Shown: piece by piece, positions 51,501 to 60,320 of the stretch
Layout: each line of letters opens with the position of its first letter
Numbering within the stretch: position 1 is the stretch's first letter
Source of the DNA: Symbiodinium sp. CCMP2592
Taxonomy: Eukaryota; Sar; Dinophyceae; Suessiales; Symbiodiniaceae
Assembly: GCA_905221615.1 (NCBI GenBank)
Contig: CAJNDT010000147.1
Span: forward strand, 809,391-873,390
Direction: 5' to 3'
Length of the DNA stretch: 64,000 nucleotides
Program-made: the position numbers and the translations under genes
Notes under the pieces: model-generated
The model's input: only the letters and a program-made list of their open reading frames with translations
The model's database searches: none
Told to the model about the DNA's origin: nothing

Positions 51501-51739
51501 TACTGCACGTTTGAGATGTCGACCGTTGGATTTGAGACAAATGGAGATAGGGTAGGACCCACTGGACCGAAGATCCTATCAAGTGCTTGGGATCCTGAGC
51601 TCGGTGCCGTAGGGCCCGCGCCAGCTGCTGTAAGTTGTTCATCAAGCAGTCGATCTCTTGTTTCGTCGTCCATCTCGTCCGATGATACTTCGGTTGTTTC
51701 TCCCTTCTCAGTAGTGAGCAGAGAGGGCGAAGTACTCAT
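48587..51739 (-). CDS. Copia Gag-protease polyprotein
   Basis: I choose the ATG at 51,739, giving 1,050 residues; the open stretch extends to a GTG at 51,772. An N-terminal acidic region is followed by a long coiled coil (about residues 90-250), a Gag core (KLPDYPNPETYRSWRISVRE onward), a Ser/Arg-rich linker, and two CCCH zinc fingers (CYDFQKGKCTRGDKCKFLH and CTFWKKGKCNKGKDCRFLH). A retropepsin with FLADTGSEEDL (Asp about 896) follows. CCCH fingers instead of the usual CCHC knuckle are notable. The start lies only 65 nt after the 5' LTR. Confidence 0.92.
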   Translation of the reverse strand: MSTSPSLLTTEKGETTEVSSDEMDDETRDRLLDEQLTAAGAGPTAPSSGSQALDRIFGPVGPTLSPFVSNPTVDISNVQYTLYNVVNQGETAEQQRMAIERTEADAERRHASILNQQSHDNLVRMAGMAEQAERLHEVKMAECEAQFAEFEFNASQREKFLLNEVATCRNEMNILESIFQQRHQSEIAKLRTTLIAESERNKAQHLDFLGMRFKQVLEETEASMERRFITEIAEMSAQNDRLQDELAAAERALRMEANADEAGKQYATPKPGPNPAVPFSNPFEIPENMKDIFGRTPQAQEPPQGTSVPPGFENREPQKEKSPKAAQAGKPATVDPDGVPHVDFGAEALIRAARLLTPKTEDEEGKPKVKEAESIKLPDYPNPETYRSWRISVREIVRAASDRPDEAFRWVQEVYDKEATLKSLHDTGKFLTLDTKLLAALTRVARGEISRQVLNFKETEATGGRAVRGRQVLWMFHQHFKTNEEVGSLYSVEDLLKVKLVGDDLATFLYNFESVIAGMSHVPDEVTLRDILLREIRKSHHIKYDLQLYDRAKEGNPVRTYEFLVNAIREHLTRERMRKNRDRIAKSHGDRYGAPAYGSERRPSSRGGRGRSMSRSSSKSRTSSKGSSQRTPPRSQSPKTQQVCYDFQKGKCTRGDKCKFLHKPKSRSPSPHRTPQKKINAICTFWKKGKCNKGKDCRFLHQDKPNPTDAAPTEQAAPAKNDEKPRSPTPDPKAKKEKKQRGRSKSKEKSGGRTAACCISYALAAVPNGQGVKGDASGTFKKLRFKEKPSIREIPLDGKGKKHRTKPRTFEVCYLDAESCPKPPVQDLSTAIRTANELARIMSCMLNGIESHCEYECTDDCEEGEIPVAVLKCELCSSVERTACSSFNAGLEFLADTGSEEDLISRHDHSIYYPEAPIENASRPVNLITANGPVQGIKSTNIPMPELKQNIECYLLESTPPVCSVGRRCMDDGYDFHWPAGKVPYFIAPDGKVIKCKMKGRVPVISNDDSVASPASADDSQKSAGTQVFNAGTVKVELAAPAEDESSGFQ
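48593..48599 (-). promoter_or_regulatory. Candidate -1 frameshift site 1 (GGGTTTC)
   Basis: G GGT TTC in the Gag frame, a perfect X XXY YYZ heptamer, lies one sense codon before the Gag stop. After a 9-nt spacer comes a 7-bp hairpin with a GAGA loop (48,583-48,565). A -1 slip enters the zinc-module frame. The overlap of the two frames is only about 40 nt, so the shift must occur here if it occurs. Confidence 0.65.
49593..49612 (-). repeat. Copia mini-hairpin 13
   Basis: GCC-GCUC-CUACU-GAGC-A-GGC, 5-nt loop, in Gag after the second CCCH finger. Confidence 0.8.
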
Positions 51740-51784
51740 GTACCAGTGTGAATACCAGTGTAAGAATACCACGGAGACAAAGTC

Positions 51785-51804
51785 AGCGAATACGGCTGAT
51801 AACC
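51785..51804 (-). other. Primer-binding-site-like sequence
   Basis: Directly after the 5' LTR the sense strand reads GGTTATCAGCCG, which resembles the TGGTATCAGAGC site of many plant Copia elements (complementary to initiator Met tRNA) but is not identical. The primer tRNA is therefore uncertain. Confidence 0.5.
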
Positions 51805-51956
51805 TATAGAATACACCAAAACCGTTAAGCCATGAGCGGTCGCGCTAACCTTTTACTCAGAGGGCTTGGGCACAATAGTCAGCGGTATATAGTACACAAC
51901 ATGATGACTGTACACGACCATACAAACTCCTACGCAAGCTGCGATGCAAAACTACA
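51805..51956 (-). repeat. 5' LTR of the Copia element
   Basis: 152 bp, identical to 38,587-38,738. Transcription of the element should start here. No obvious TATA box or polyadenylation signal is recognisable. Confidence 0.95.
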
Positions 51957-51961
51957 AACCC
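51957..51961. repeat. Target-site duplication, right (AACCC)
   Basis: Matches 38,582-38,586. Confidence 0.85.
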
Positions 51962-52795
51962 AAGCAAAAATTAGAATTTTAGCTGGTTCTTATGGATTAT
52001 AATAATAACCAAAAACTAAAAATTGTTTCAAGTTACCCCTAAGGTAGGTGACGTCAACTTGCAGAGACCACCTGGCACCCTACAGTATTCGTTGAGGGGC
52101 TCCACTGCACTATGAACAAGTGCATACTGATAAGTCTACACCCAACCTAAGGCTTGGGAAAAAAACTGAACCCAAGCCTCAGTGGTAATTAGGTGTTTAA
52201 GTGTTGCAAATACAGCTTGCTGGGAGAGTCAAGGTAAAGCTCTCCCTGAAACCCTAAACCCCAAGCCCTAAGCTCCAAGCCCTAAACCTAAACCCGTGGT
52301 TGTCTCACGTGCTCAGCCACCGGGGACTTCCATGTCAAGCGTGAACCTAAACCTAAACCCCAGCCCTAAGCCCTAAACTTTCTAGATCTGCCCCGACCCC
52401 AAAACCCTAAACCCCAAGCCCTAAGCCCCAAACCCTATAACCGAAACCCCACCCCTAAGCTCTGAACTTTCTGGATCTGCCCCGATCCCACAACACCATA
52501 ATCCCGTGACAGGGCTTCGGGTTCAACTAGGCTTTAGTGGCTTAAGGCTTTGTGATTCGGGGTTTAGGGTGAAAAAATTAGGCTTTGGGGTTTTTAAAGT
52601 TTGGGATTTAGGGTTCGGGGTTGGGAATTTAGGGTTCGGGGTTGGGGATTTCAGGTCTAAGCGTTGGGGCGTAGGGTTTAGAGTGCAGCGAGCCAGTCGG
52701 CCGCAAAGAGCGCACCAAGAAAGCCCTTGCGTCTGAGCGCCGAGCCCCAGAAACGGAGCCGTAACGATCCGAACAGAGCTACCATGCTAGTATAT
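51962..52795. other. Non-coding stretch with degenerate telomere-like words
   Basis: Many CCCTAAACCCC-, CCCTAAGCCCC- and GGGTTTAGGG-like words and no convincing exon. A duplicated CTTTCTGGATCTGCCCCGA-like word recurs near 52,378 and 52,468. Confidence 0.6.
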
Positions 52796-52908
52796 CCTTA
52801 CGGGTCCAAGTACCCAATTATCATATACTCTACAAACTAGTAGCCGACACAACTACTATCCGAAAACCGAGTACCTAATTATTGTGTCTTCTGAACCCTT
52901 AGGGTATC
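52796..52908. mobile_element. MITE-like hairpin, CCCTAAGGGTCCATGTACC family (diverged)
   Basis: Ends CCTTACGGGTCCAAGTACCC and ...CCCTTAGGG, flanked by TAT on both sides (3-bp duplication). Confidence 0.6.
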
Positions 52909-52924
52909 TTCAAGAGCAGCATTA

Positions 52925-53180
52925 TCGGGCATGAAAAGTCAAAAACTAAGAGCAACGCCCTCACGACTATCGAAGAATCTCCAAGTCTCCTCTTCAATAA
53001 CCAGACCCAAATGAGTTCAAACTTTCCAAGGTTCACCAAGTATTGCATAAGGTCAAAACGTTTAAAGTTCTCCCATTGCCTAAGCTGATCAGGGACAAGC
53101 GACGGTGAGCTGACCTTGGTCAACGAGGCAGTGCCAAGAGAATCGCAACTCTTCCTGCGGATTGTCTGCGACAGATTCAT
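52925..53180 (-). CDS. Possible exon
   Basis: Starts at an ATG at 53,180: MNLSQTIRRKSCDSLGTASL, then VPDQLRQWENFKRFDLMQYL and LGKFELIWVWLLKRRLGDS. Protein-like throughout, unidentified. It ends close to the hairpin at 52,796-52,908. Confidence 0.4.
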
Positions 53181-53429
53181 GGCTCTTGGACGTTTAGTTT
53201 TCTTTGGTCCTTATAGGGGCCGAGTACACTAGCCATAGAAGGTAGGCCTGTTCAGTTGCTAAACCACAAATTCGAAGCCCCCAGGTGAGGGCCTTGTGTT
53301 TCAGGGTTTGTGATTGTTCAGCTGCTTGAGTTCACTCGTATCCCCTACTCCTTCAACTGAGACTGCGTCGGGCTCCATGTGCTCACGAAGTACATACTTA
53401 GGCCTTAAAGCTGCCTTTATAGGATAGTA

Positions 53430-53452
53430 CGGTTTAGGGTTTAGGGTTTAGG
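53430..53452. repeat. Interstitial telomere-type repeat
   Basis: Three TTTAGGG units. Confidence 0.8.
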
Positions 53453-53474
53453 GTTTGAATGATAGGGTTTAGGA

Positions 53475-53586
53475 CTCAGGGTTCATGTATCCAACTGGTA
53501 CTACCTACTTCGGCTAGAAAGTAATCCCCCCATGTCGGGACTTTAAGGCCAATCTCTACAGTATTTGGGCACATGGACCCTGAGGG
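53475..53586. mobile_element. MITE-like hairpin, CCCTAAGGGTCCATGTACC family (diverged)
   Basis: Ends CTCAGGGTTCATGTATCC and ...CATGGACCCTGAG, flanked by GGA on both sides (3-bp duplication). Confidence 0.6.
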
Positions 53587-54356
53587 ACAGGGTCCACAAG
53601 AAATGCCGAAAGATGCATCGTTCACAATAACGCAGCCATGAAGACGACTACTGAAAGAAGGCCTTTACTGCAGGGCCTCAATTACTAGACTAGGGATTTT
53701 GTCCTACAGTTCAATTTCCCGGCTCTGTGCCGGCACGGGACCCGAGTCTCTGCAAATCCGGAAACTGCAAATGCGATACCCAAAGTGTGAGTTGCATGCG
53801 CAGCGTTCCAATCTTCGATAGCAGCTGCTCCACACCACACGCGCGCCACGAGCGACATTTTATAGTCTAGTTAACTATCTATATATACTCGATCATGTCA
53901 TATTGCGTCATGTCGAATTAAAATATAGTACTATAACAATTGATGAAAAATGTTTAGGCTTTGTTTGGGTCTTGTTTGGCTCCTGGAAGACGTGCCTGAT
54001 AGTATAGCTGATATTCTGATCTATAGAGGGTGTAGGGTTGACGATACCAGTGTTCAGGGCTTTGACTTTAGGCGTGTGCCCAGTCATCCAGAACGAAAGG
54101 GTATAGTCACCTGGAAAGGGTCTGCAAGGGCTGCGTCAGGGAGTAGGCGGGTTTTTGCATGACAACCCGGTTGCATCTGCAACTAAACAAGTTATGTACA
54201 TCCTCCGGCTTCGAATGCCGTGAATCCTCGCAGAACACAGGTCCCCTCCTTTGTGTTCAGCCTTCGTACAAACATGGAATGAACAGGGCTTCGAGAAGTC
54301 CAATGCTCCCGTCGGAGTCGAAACTCTGATCCCAAGCCAGGAGTCCTAACTTCTAA

Positions 54357-54447
54357 CCCTAAGGGTCCAAGTAGTCCTAATTTATGGTTCTTGATACCTA
54401 AACAGGCCCTAAAGTACTAAAATAGGGAGTACTTGGACCGTCTGGGT
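54357..54447. mobile_element. MITE-like hairpin, CCCTAAGGGTCCAAGTA variant
   Basis: Ends CCCTAAGGGTCCAAGTA and TACTTGGACCGTCTGGG, flanked by TAA on both sides. The interior is shorter than in the other copies. Confidence 0.6.
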
Positions 54448-54860
54448 AACACTCAAAACCTAAACCCTCAACCCTGAGTCCAAAAACGTTAAACCCTCAA
54501 CCCCGAACCCAAGCTCAAAGGACTAATTTTCATTCATCTAAAGGAATCCTGACAAGAATCCTTCAAAGGACCGTTTAAGGGATTCCTAGAAGGAACCCAA
54601 GATTACAGGAACCCTATAACGGAGACCCTTAAAGGACCCCTGAATGCCAAACGGGGAAGGCCCACGGCAGGTCCTCCGTCAGAGGTTCCCACAGCTCCAT
54701 GGCGCGAAGAGGTCTCGAGGATCCGGGCGAGGTCGGATGCCCGGATATGCGCACTTGGGTGTCGGGTTTAAGGATTTTGCCCGCTGGGTCTTAGTACCGG
54801 ATGTGGGGTTCGAGGTTTCCGCTGGTGGGGAAAAAGGAGTTAACGGGGCTTGGCTTGGGT

Positions 54861-54985
54861 TTAAGGTCTACAAGAGTGTATAGCGCCCTCCCCTTTCGAA
54901 AAGGTTTGCCTGAACTGCGCCAGGCTTGTCTCGAAGCTTGCTTTCTTGGTCTGCCCCTCCGAGAGCGATTGCGGACCTAAACCCT
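54861..54985 (-). CDS. Exon-like segment
   Basis: Minus-strand frame SLSEGQTKKASFETSLAQFR, QTFSKGEGAIHSCRP, ending at a stop at 54,861. Good protein composition. It lies next to a long trinucleotide repeat. Confidence 0.45.
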
Positions 54986-55013
54986 GAAGGGCCGAAGATC
55001 TCGGGCTTCGGGT

Positions 55014-55152
55014 GTTATTATTATTATTATTATTATTGTTATTATTATTATTATTGTTATTATTATTGTTATTATTATTATTATTATTGTTATTATTGTT
55101 ATTATTATTATTGTTATTATTATTATTATTATTGTTATTATTATTATTATTG
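55014..55152. repeat. (ATT)n repeat with regular GTT interruptions
   Basis: About 46 trinucleotides, ATT interrupted by GTT at intervals of two to eight units. It gives an Asn run on the minus strand and a Tyr/Cys run on the plus strand, both artificial. Confidence 0.95.
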
Positions 55153-55604
55153 TCGTGGTAAGCTGGACGCGCAGAGCTTCCGGTGCATGGCAGCAAAATG
55201 CACAGGCGTGATTTCATTTCAAGGTTCGCCGAGACACCCAAAGAACCATACGAAGCACCTTGCCTCTAATAAAGACCTAGGATACCCAGTAACCTAAGAA
55301 TAAAAAGGCCTCTCTTTTGGGATTGGGTAACTTTATAAGGAACCTAGGACTACAAAAAGGGAATAAGGGTACTACTGTACTGGGCATCCTAGAAGCCGTG
55401 TGCAGACGGTACAAAAGCTCCGGCCATGCTTCGCTCGAGGTTTCGAATGTGGGAACCACTGTCTTGTTGGAAAAAAAGAGGGCACATGCAAACGTGTATC
55501 TGTATATGCTGCTTCCTTATAAAGGAATTCGGCACAACAAGGTACAAGAGTTATCATTCAGAGGCACATGCACACCTCGGCTGATGTATCTCGAAACATG
55601 GATA

Positions 55605-55696
55605 CCCATAGGCTCCTTAGTAGTTCCTTTTTGGGATTACCTTATAGGATTCTAAATCCGAGCCCCCCAAAAAGGAACTACTTTAGAGCCCTAGGG
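55605..55696. mobile_element. MITE-like hairpin, AGTAGTTCCTTTTTGGG family
   Basis: Arms CTTAGTAGTTCCTTTTTGGG and the complement of CAAAAAGGAACTACTTTAG, with TA on both flanks. Relatives at 25,849 and 29,546. Confidence 0.7.
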
Positions 55697-56254
55697 TAAA
55701 GTCAGCCGTTTAGCACGGAAAGGAATAAGCAGAAACCTCAGGGCCAAGACTCGAACAACCAAGCGTTAACCAGAAGCCTACTCTCCGACATCGATGACAT
55801 CAAATAATGTGTAAGACAGGGGCCTGAATAATTTAAATAGGGTTTTGGGGCGCGCTACACTATAATTTCACGGCCCGTATATTAATCCCTGGAATCTGGA
55901 TTTGTTGCACCTTTGTCCCGGCCAACTCAATGGGTCATGGTTCTACAGCAGGAAAGACCCTGAATCACCAGCTCTCAGGTGAAATCTTTATGGACCCTTC
56001 TAACATACGTAGTGTCTACTGTAGGGACGCTAATGTTTCGACGTGTGTGGTTCCGGTTTCATATCGTATTCTTGAGATAAGGGGCCCTAAGGGATAGTAT
56101 TCGCAATCATTTAGACCTAAGAGTAACCTAGGAACGCAAAGGGTGCCCTTTTTGGTTTAAAGGGGCTTATAAGGGAACTTGAACACTAAAAAAGGGAATA
56201 AGGGCTTACACTGGGTCTTAGGATCCGACCCCTAAGCCCTAAGCCCTAGGAATT

Positions 56255-56355
56255 AGTACGTCCTGGGGCTTGGCAGCTTTCGTGTCCACGGCAATGTAAA
56301 AGTCCTCCCATCGTCCGGGCTTTTGCTCAAGTTCTGGCTCTTCCCTGGGAGTTTC
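56255..56355 (-). CDS. Exon-like segment
   Basis: Minus-strand frame ETPREEPELEQKPGRWEDFY, IAVDTKAAKPQDVL. Highly protein-like. No family assigned. Confidence 0.45.
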
Positions 56356-56439
56356 CTACACTTCCTCCGAAGGTTTTTGGGGATGGTCCGATGATTTTCG
56401 TATAGGGACTCTAAGGGTGCTGAGGGCTTTGACAGTTTC

Positions 56440-56484
56440 GGTTTAGGGTTTAGGGTTTAGGGTTTAGGGTTTAGGGTTTAGGGC
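56440..56484. repeat. Interstitial telomere-type repeat
   Basis: Six perfect TTTAGGG units. Confidence 0.9.
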
Positions 56485-56499
56485 ACAAACTCGAAGAGC

Positions 56500-56840
56500 A
56501 CCCAAGATCTCTCTCTGTGGAGCAGCTGAAAGATGATGCGGCGCGACCAAGTGGGGCGCTGGAGTCAGCAGGCAGGCTCTGCACAGCCAGGACATCAGGT
56601 CGGCGACGTGGCAGTAGCTCCAAACCGAAGCGACGGAGCCGAACATCAATACGTTGTGTCTCCACGCTGTGATGCCTAGCGGTGTAGGCAAGATCACGTA
56701 TGTATCCTCCGGTTCCCACAGCAATTGTCCTGCATGCGTCAGCGCCTCAGCTTGTCCTTCACGTAGAGCTCGTTCCTGTGCATGAAGTCGCCGATGAAGG
56801 GCAGGTAGTCCAGGGCATCGGGCATACACTCTAAACACGA
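56500..56840 (-). pseudogene. Possible decayed reverse-transcriptase fragment
   Basis: The minus strand shows PDALDYLPFIGDFMHRNELY (about 56,765-56,830) in one frame and TAWRHNVLMFGSVASVWSYC, HVADLMSWLCRACLLT in another (about 56,555-56,680). The FGSVAS motif followed by a hydrophobic run is reminiscent of reverse transcriptases seen in dinoflagellate genomes, but the catalytic YxDD is absent. It may be a broken retroelement copy or two exons of an unrelated gene. Confidence 0.3.
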
Positions 56841-57274
56841 GTCTCAAAATCTCACGAAACCCTAAGCCCTAAACCCCAAGGGCCTCGAGCAGGGAGCTAG
56901 CAGCCTGTGCTTCACAGGGTCTGGAATTTAGGGGTTAGGGGTGAAATGCGTATCTTTCCTGCACATACCCGCAAAGATGACTAAAGACAATCAGGAAAGC
57001 GGCAAGTATGGTTATAGGCATGTGAACTGGGACTGCAAGTGTTTATAAGCTTGGTTACCTTCTTTACGACCCTAAACACTAAGCAGAGCTCCAACTGCAG
57101 CAACGACCCTTTGATCGCAGACTGTTACGGTCCAGGGCTTCAGGGTTCAGGATCTTACTTCGGGTGTCAGGGTTTGCGGGCCTTAGGGCTTCCTGGTCTC
57201 GGGGTTGAAGGTTCGTGGCGATTTCAGTTTAGGGTATCACGCAGTGAAAGACAGCACGCCACCCCGATGCATAC

Positions 57275-57385
57275 ATATATATATATATATACACATAATA
57301 TATATATATATATATATACACATTATCTACATAAATTCGATATACTTATATTATATATATATATATAGACACACACACACACACG
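57275..57385. repeat. (TA)n and (CA)n microsatellites
   Basis: Three TA blocks with ACAC interruptions, ending in a CA run. Confidence 0.9.
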
Positions 57386-57510
57386 CCGGCCCTGAACCCT
57401 TATTTCAGCCCTCAAAGCCAGCAAGGCCGCCAGGCCCTCTTTGCCCGGCACATGCTAAGTAAAGCTCAAAGCCCAAACGAAACAAAGGAGCTGAACTCAA
57501 CACGCAAGAC

Positions 57511-57621
57511 TTAGGTACGGCCCTCATACAGTAAGAGTCTATAATAGGGCTACTATTAAGGTCCTACTATATCTACATTATGAATATTACTCAACTATTA
57601 CTGAGTGGGGGCCGTACCTAA
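57511..57621. mobile_element. MITE-like hairpin with 8-bp target duplication
   Basis: A 111-bp element with ends TTAGGTACGGCCC and GGGCCGTACCTAA, flanked by perfect direct repeats CGCAAGAC (57,503-57,510 and 57,622-57,629). The 8-bp duplication fits hAT-type transposition. Confidence 0.8.
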
Positions 57622-57867
57622 CGCAAGACCAACAAATCTGAACCCAACACCCACGAGCACACACAAACACAATAGAAACGAAGTAGTTATGAACCTTGAA
57701 CTCCGACCCTAAATCCTGAGCAAACCCTAAACCTGAAAAACCGTATTAATTATGAACCCTGAACCCCAACAACCCTAAACCCTAAACCCTCAAAATTATG
57801 AACCCTGAACCCCAACCCTAAACCCTAAGAATTATGAACCCGGAACCCGAACCCAAAACCCCAAACC

Positions 57868-57953
57868 CCTCGGACTGCAGGGGGTGGCCTTCAGGCCCGT
57901 GTAGGTGAAGCCTCCCCGCACTTCTATGCAGCTCTTCTCGAGGAACTTCACAG
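57868..57953 (-). CDS. Exon-like segment
   Basis: Minus-strand frame AVKFLEKSCIEVRGGFTY, TGLKATPCSP. Short but convincingly protein-like. It may be an exon of a long-intron gene. Confidence 0.45.
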
Positions 57954-58560
57954 CTAGGGGTTTGGTGTTCAGAGGTTTAGGGTTTGGTGTATAGTGTCAT
58001 GATGGTTTTAGATAGCGTTTACATGAGGAACTTCACAGTTAGGGTGTCATAATGGTTTTTAGTGTTTATAGGGTTAGGGATTTATAGTGTCATGATGGTC
58101 TTAGAGAGCATTACTGTAAGGGGTGATCGCGTCATGATGGTTTTAGAGAGCGTTTACATGAGAAGCTTAGAATAATGGCTACGTAGGGGCACTATGAGGG
58201 TGCAGGAGTGCTATGCATGTGGGTGATCTATGAATTTTGCAGAGCGTATACATGGAATTCAAGGGCTCTGAGAAAAAGACTTAGTTGAGCTACAAAGTAT
58301 GTAGTCGGAGCTTACTTTGAGCTCTTGCACATGAACCCAGTTCAGTTTCTAGGATCTTTGGCTTGTAGATTTTTTCCGCATGGGGCTTAGAAGATTGAGT
58401 GTTCTGGGTGTGGGCTTTGGAGAAAGTTTGGAGTTTGAGGTTCAGGGTGTAGGGTTATAAGGTTGAGGGTTGAAATTTGGGGGTGTTGGGGCTGCAGGAC
58501 TTTAGGGTGACAAAGGTCATGATTGTCTGTTCTGCTGTTTGCCCGCCCTTTTTGGGATTT

Positions 58561-58690
58561 TTAGGCAATGACGAGGCTCGCACACTTGAGTCGTACATCA
58601 GGCCTCTTCCTGCTCGTCTGTGTGCAACCGTTAACTCTGACACCGAAAGCGATGAAGCCCGGAATGTCTTCCTCGGAATCTGAAGCATTC
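58561..58690. CDS. Exon-like segment, strand ambiguous
   Basis: The plus strand reads NDEARTLESYIRPLPARLCA, TVNSDTESDEARNVFLGI. The minus strand reads SDSEEDIPGFIAFGVRVNGC in one frame. Both look protein-like. The minus strand would match the other exon-like pieces nearby. Confidence 0.3.
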
Positions 58691-58858
58691 AATCGACAAC
58701 CCAAACAACACGCACCTGGCAAACCAAGCCCTTTTTCCGGGTCCTGACATGAAGCCTTGCACCCTGAAGAGACATGATATCCCGGACTGAAAATGCTATG
58801 GCCGACAACAGGAAACCAGAACACCACTAAGAAGAGGCACGTAACTCCAAAATGATAC

Positions 58859-58918
58859 GGGATCCTACTATTTAGGGTACTATATTAGGGGGTCCCCTAT
58901 TTCCGGAAAGTCCCATAC
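58859..58918. mobile_element. Truncated hairpin element, TGGGAGTTTCCG family
   Basis: Right part only, closely matching 35,485-35,540, ending CCCATA. Confidence 0.55.
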
Positions 58919-59037
58919 TGACATCCACCAATCAGCGTAAAGGCCGTCCTTCAACCAAAGATCCGAAACCGTACGCTTTCAACACGGCATGCTGACAGCA
59001 CCAGCCCTTGGAGACCAACGCTGCCCTAGTCACTAAG

Positions 59038-59068
59038 GGGTTTAGGGTTTAGGGTTTAGGGTTTAGGG
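59038..59068. repeat. Interstitial telomere-type repeat
   Basis: Four TTTAGGG units. Confidence 0.85.
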
Positions 59069-59169
59069 ACTAGTCTCAGGACATACGAAATCTCGAACAC
59101 TTTGTCACAGAACTACACGACCAGCACGAGAAAGTAAACCGTATATGCCCTTAACCTTAACCACGGACT

Positions 59170-59265
59170 TGTACCGACAACAGTGCCGAATCGGCCTCCC
59201 GACGCTTTCGTCAAGTCCAGCACATCAGACTTGCAATTCAGCTTCAGGCCCGGGTAGGCCTGCAA
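59170..59265 (-). CDS. Exon-like segment
   Basis: Minus-strand frame LQAYPGLKLNCKSDVLDLTK, ASGGRFGTVVGT. Good composition, unidentified. Confidence 0.4.
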
Positions 59266-59658
59266 TCGGAGCTAAAAAAAAACCATCCCCCCCATTATTT
59301 TAATGTGGGCCGGGATGATTTCGGCAGGATTGGCCCCGAAGTCTATTTCCAAGATTTGGAGGGGTGATGCTCAACAAACGGGAGATAGGATTATGAGCTA
59401 CACAAACTCTTAAACACATTTAATTCTTCAGCGAACACACGGCACGATGACGTCTGTCTCAGTTTACCGTTGGTTCACTTCAGGACGTATACGCACACGT
59501 TAACACTTTTACATATGCATACACATACTCATGCATGCTTAAACCCGCTACATAACTTAGGGTTTAGGGTTTAGGACCCTGCGGTCCGTAAGCCCTTTCT
59601 GAACCCGCCTACACGAGATGCGCCTCTTTTCTGAGTTCTTGTATAATTCTGATAAAGA

Positions 59659-59791
59659 ACCTAAACCCTAAACCCTAAAACCCTAAACCCTAAACCCTAA
59701 AACCCTAAAACCCTAAACCCTAAACCCTAAACCCTAAACCCTAAAACCCTAAAACCCTAAACCCTAAAACCTAAACCCTAAACCCTAAACC
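59659..59791. repeat. Longest interstitial telomere-type array
   Basis: About 18 CCCTAAA units mixed with CCCTAAAA octamers, 133 bp, the longest array in the window. Confidence 0.95.
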
Positions 59792-59939
59792 GAATGCGTG
59801 TATTCCCCGAACAGGCGCCCTTTAGACTTTGCAAGGCTTACGAAACCCTAAGGCCGAGCATAAACATCCCTAGCTCCAAAAGCTCGTCTACAAGCCAGAA
59901 AAAACCGAAACCCCGAGACCTGACATACTGTCTATCTGT

Positions 59940-60034
59940 CCATATATACATATATACATATATATATATATACATATATATATATACACACATGTAAATA
60001 ACTAAATAAATACATGTGTATATAAATAAATATA

Positions 60035-60070
<36 letters not shown>

Positions 60071-60085
60071 TGTATGTATGTATGT
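59940..60085. repeat. (TA)n and (TGTA)n microsatellites
   Basis: TA blocks followed by about ten TGTA units. Confidence 0.95.
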
Positions 60086-60101
60086 GTGTGTATCTTACAC
60101 C

Positions 60102-60212
60102 CATGAGCCCTGTGCCCGCCCAGAGACGCCCCTCTTGCTCCGAGCCTTGTCCGTGGAGGCCTCAAACTTGAGGCCGCCTCCCTTGTCCTGCTTTGCTCGC
60201 TTTTTGTGTTTG
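60102..60212 (-). CDS. Exon-like segment, basic
   Basis: Minus-strand frame KHKKRAKQDKGGGLKFEAST, DKARSKRGVSGRAQGS. Highly basic and protein-like. No family recognised. Confidence 0.4.
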
Positions 60213-60214
60213 TT

Positions 60215-60320
60215 TGGGTTTAGGGTTTAGGGTTTTGGGGTCGGTTTAGGGTTTACGGGTTTAGGGTTTTAGGGTTATGGGGTCGGTTTAGGGTTTAGGG
60301 GTTTAGGGTTTGGGGGGTGT
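60215..60320. repeat. Degenerate interstitial telomere-type array
   Basis: TTTAGGG and variants with GGGGTCGG interruptions, opposite in orientation to the array at 59,659. Confidence 0.85.

Larger units (their letters stand above)
38587..51956 (-). mobile_element. Complete Ty1/Copia LTR retrotransposon, 13.37 kb
   Basis: Two identical 152-bp LTRs with termini TGTAG...CTATA on the sense strand, a 5-bp target duplication AACCC, a polypurine tract next to the 3' LTR and a primer-site-like sequence after the 5' LTR. Domain order is Gag, protease, integrase, reverse transcriptase, RNase H, which defines Copia. It is two to three times longer than most Copia elements because of about 1,780 residues added after RNase H. 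Identical LTRs and intact frames suggest recent insertion. It sits between minus-strand exon-like pieces, so it may lie in an intron. Confidence 0.95.

Noticed and set aside
39524-51809. Plus-strand open frames across the Copia element
   Set aside because: They are antisense shadows of the Gag and Pol frames.
54861-55297. Poly-Asn and poly-Tyr/Cys open frames
   Set aside because: Caused by the ATT/GTT trinucleotide repeat; only the segment at 54,861-54,985 looks coding.
56320-56345. Possible relic of the dinoflagellate spliced leader (CTTTTGCTCAAG)
   Set aside because: It lacks one G of the TTTTGGCTCAAG core and lies inside a good minus-strand exon-like frame.
59794-60165. I/Y/H-rich and MYVC-repeat open frames on both strands
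   Set aside because: Translation of TA and TGTA microsatellites.
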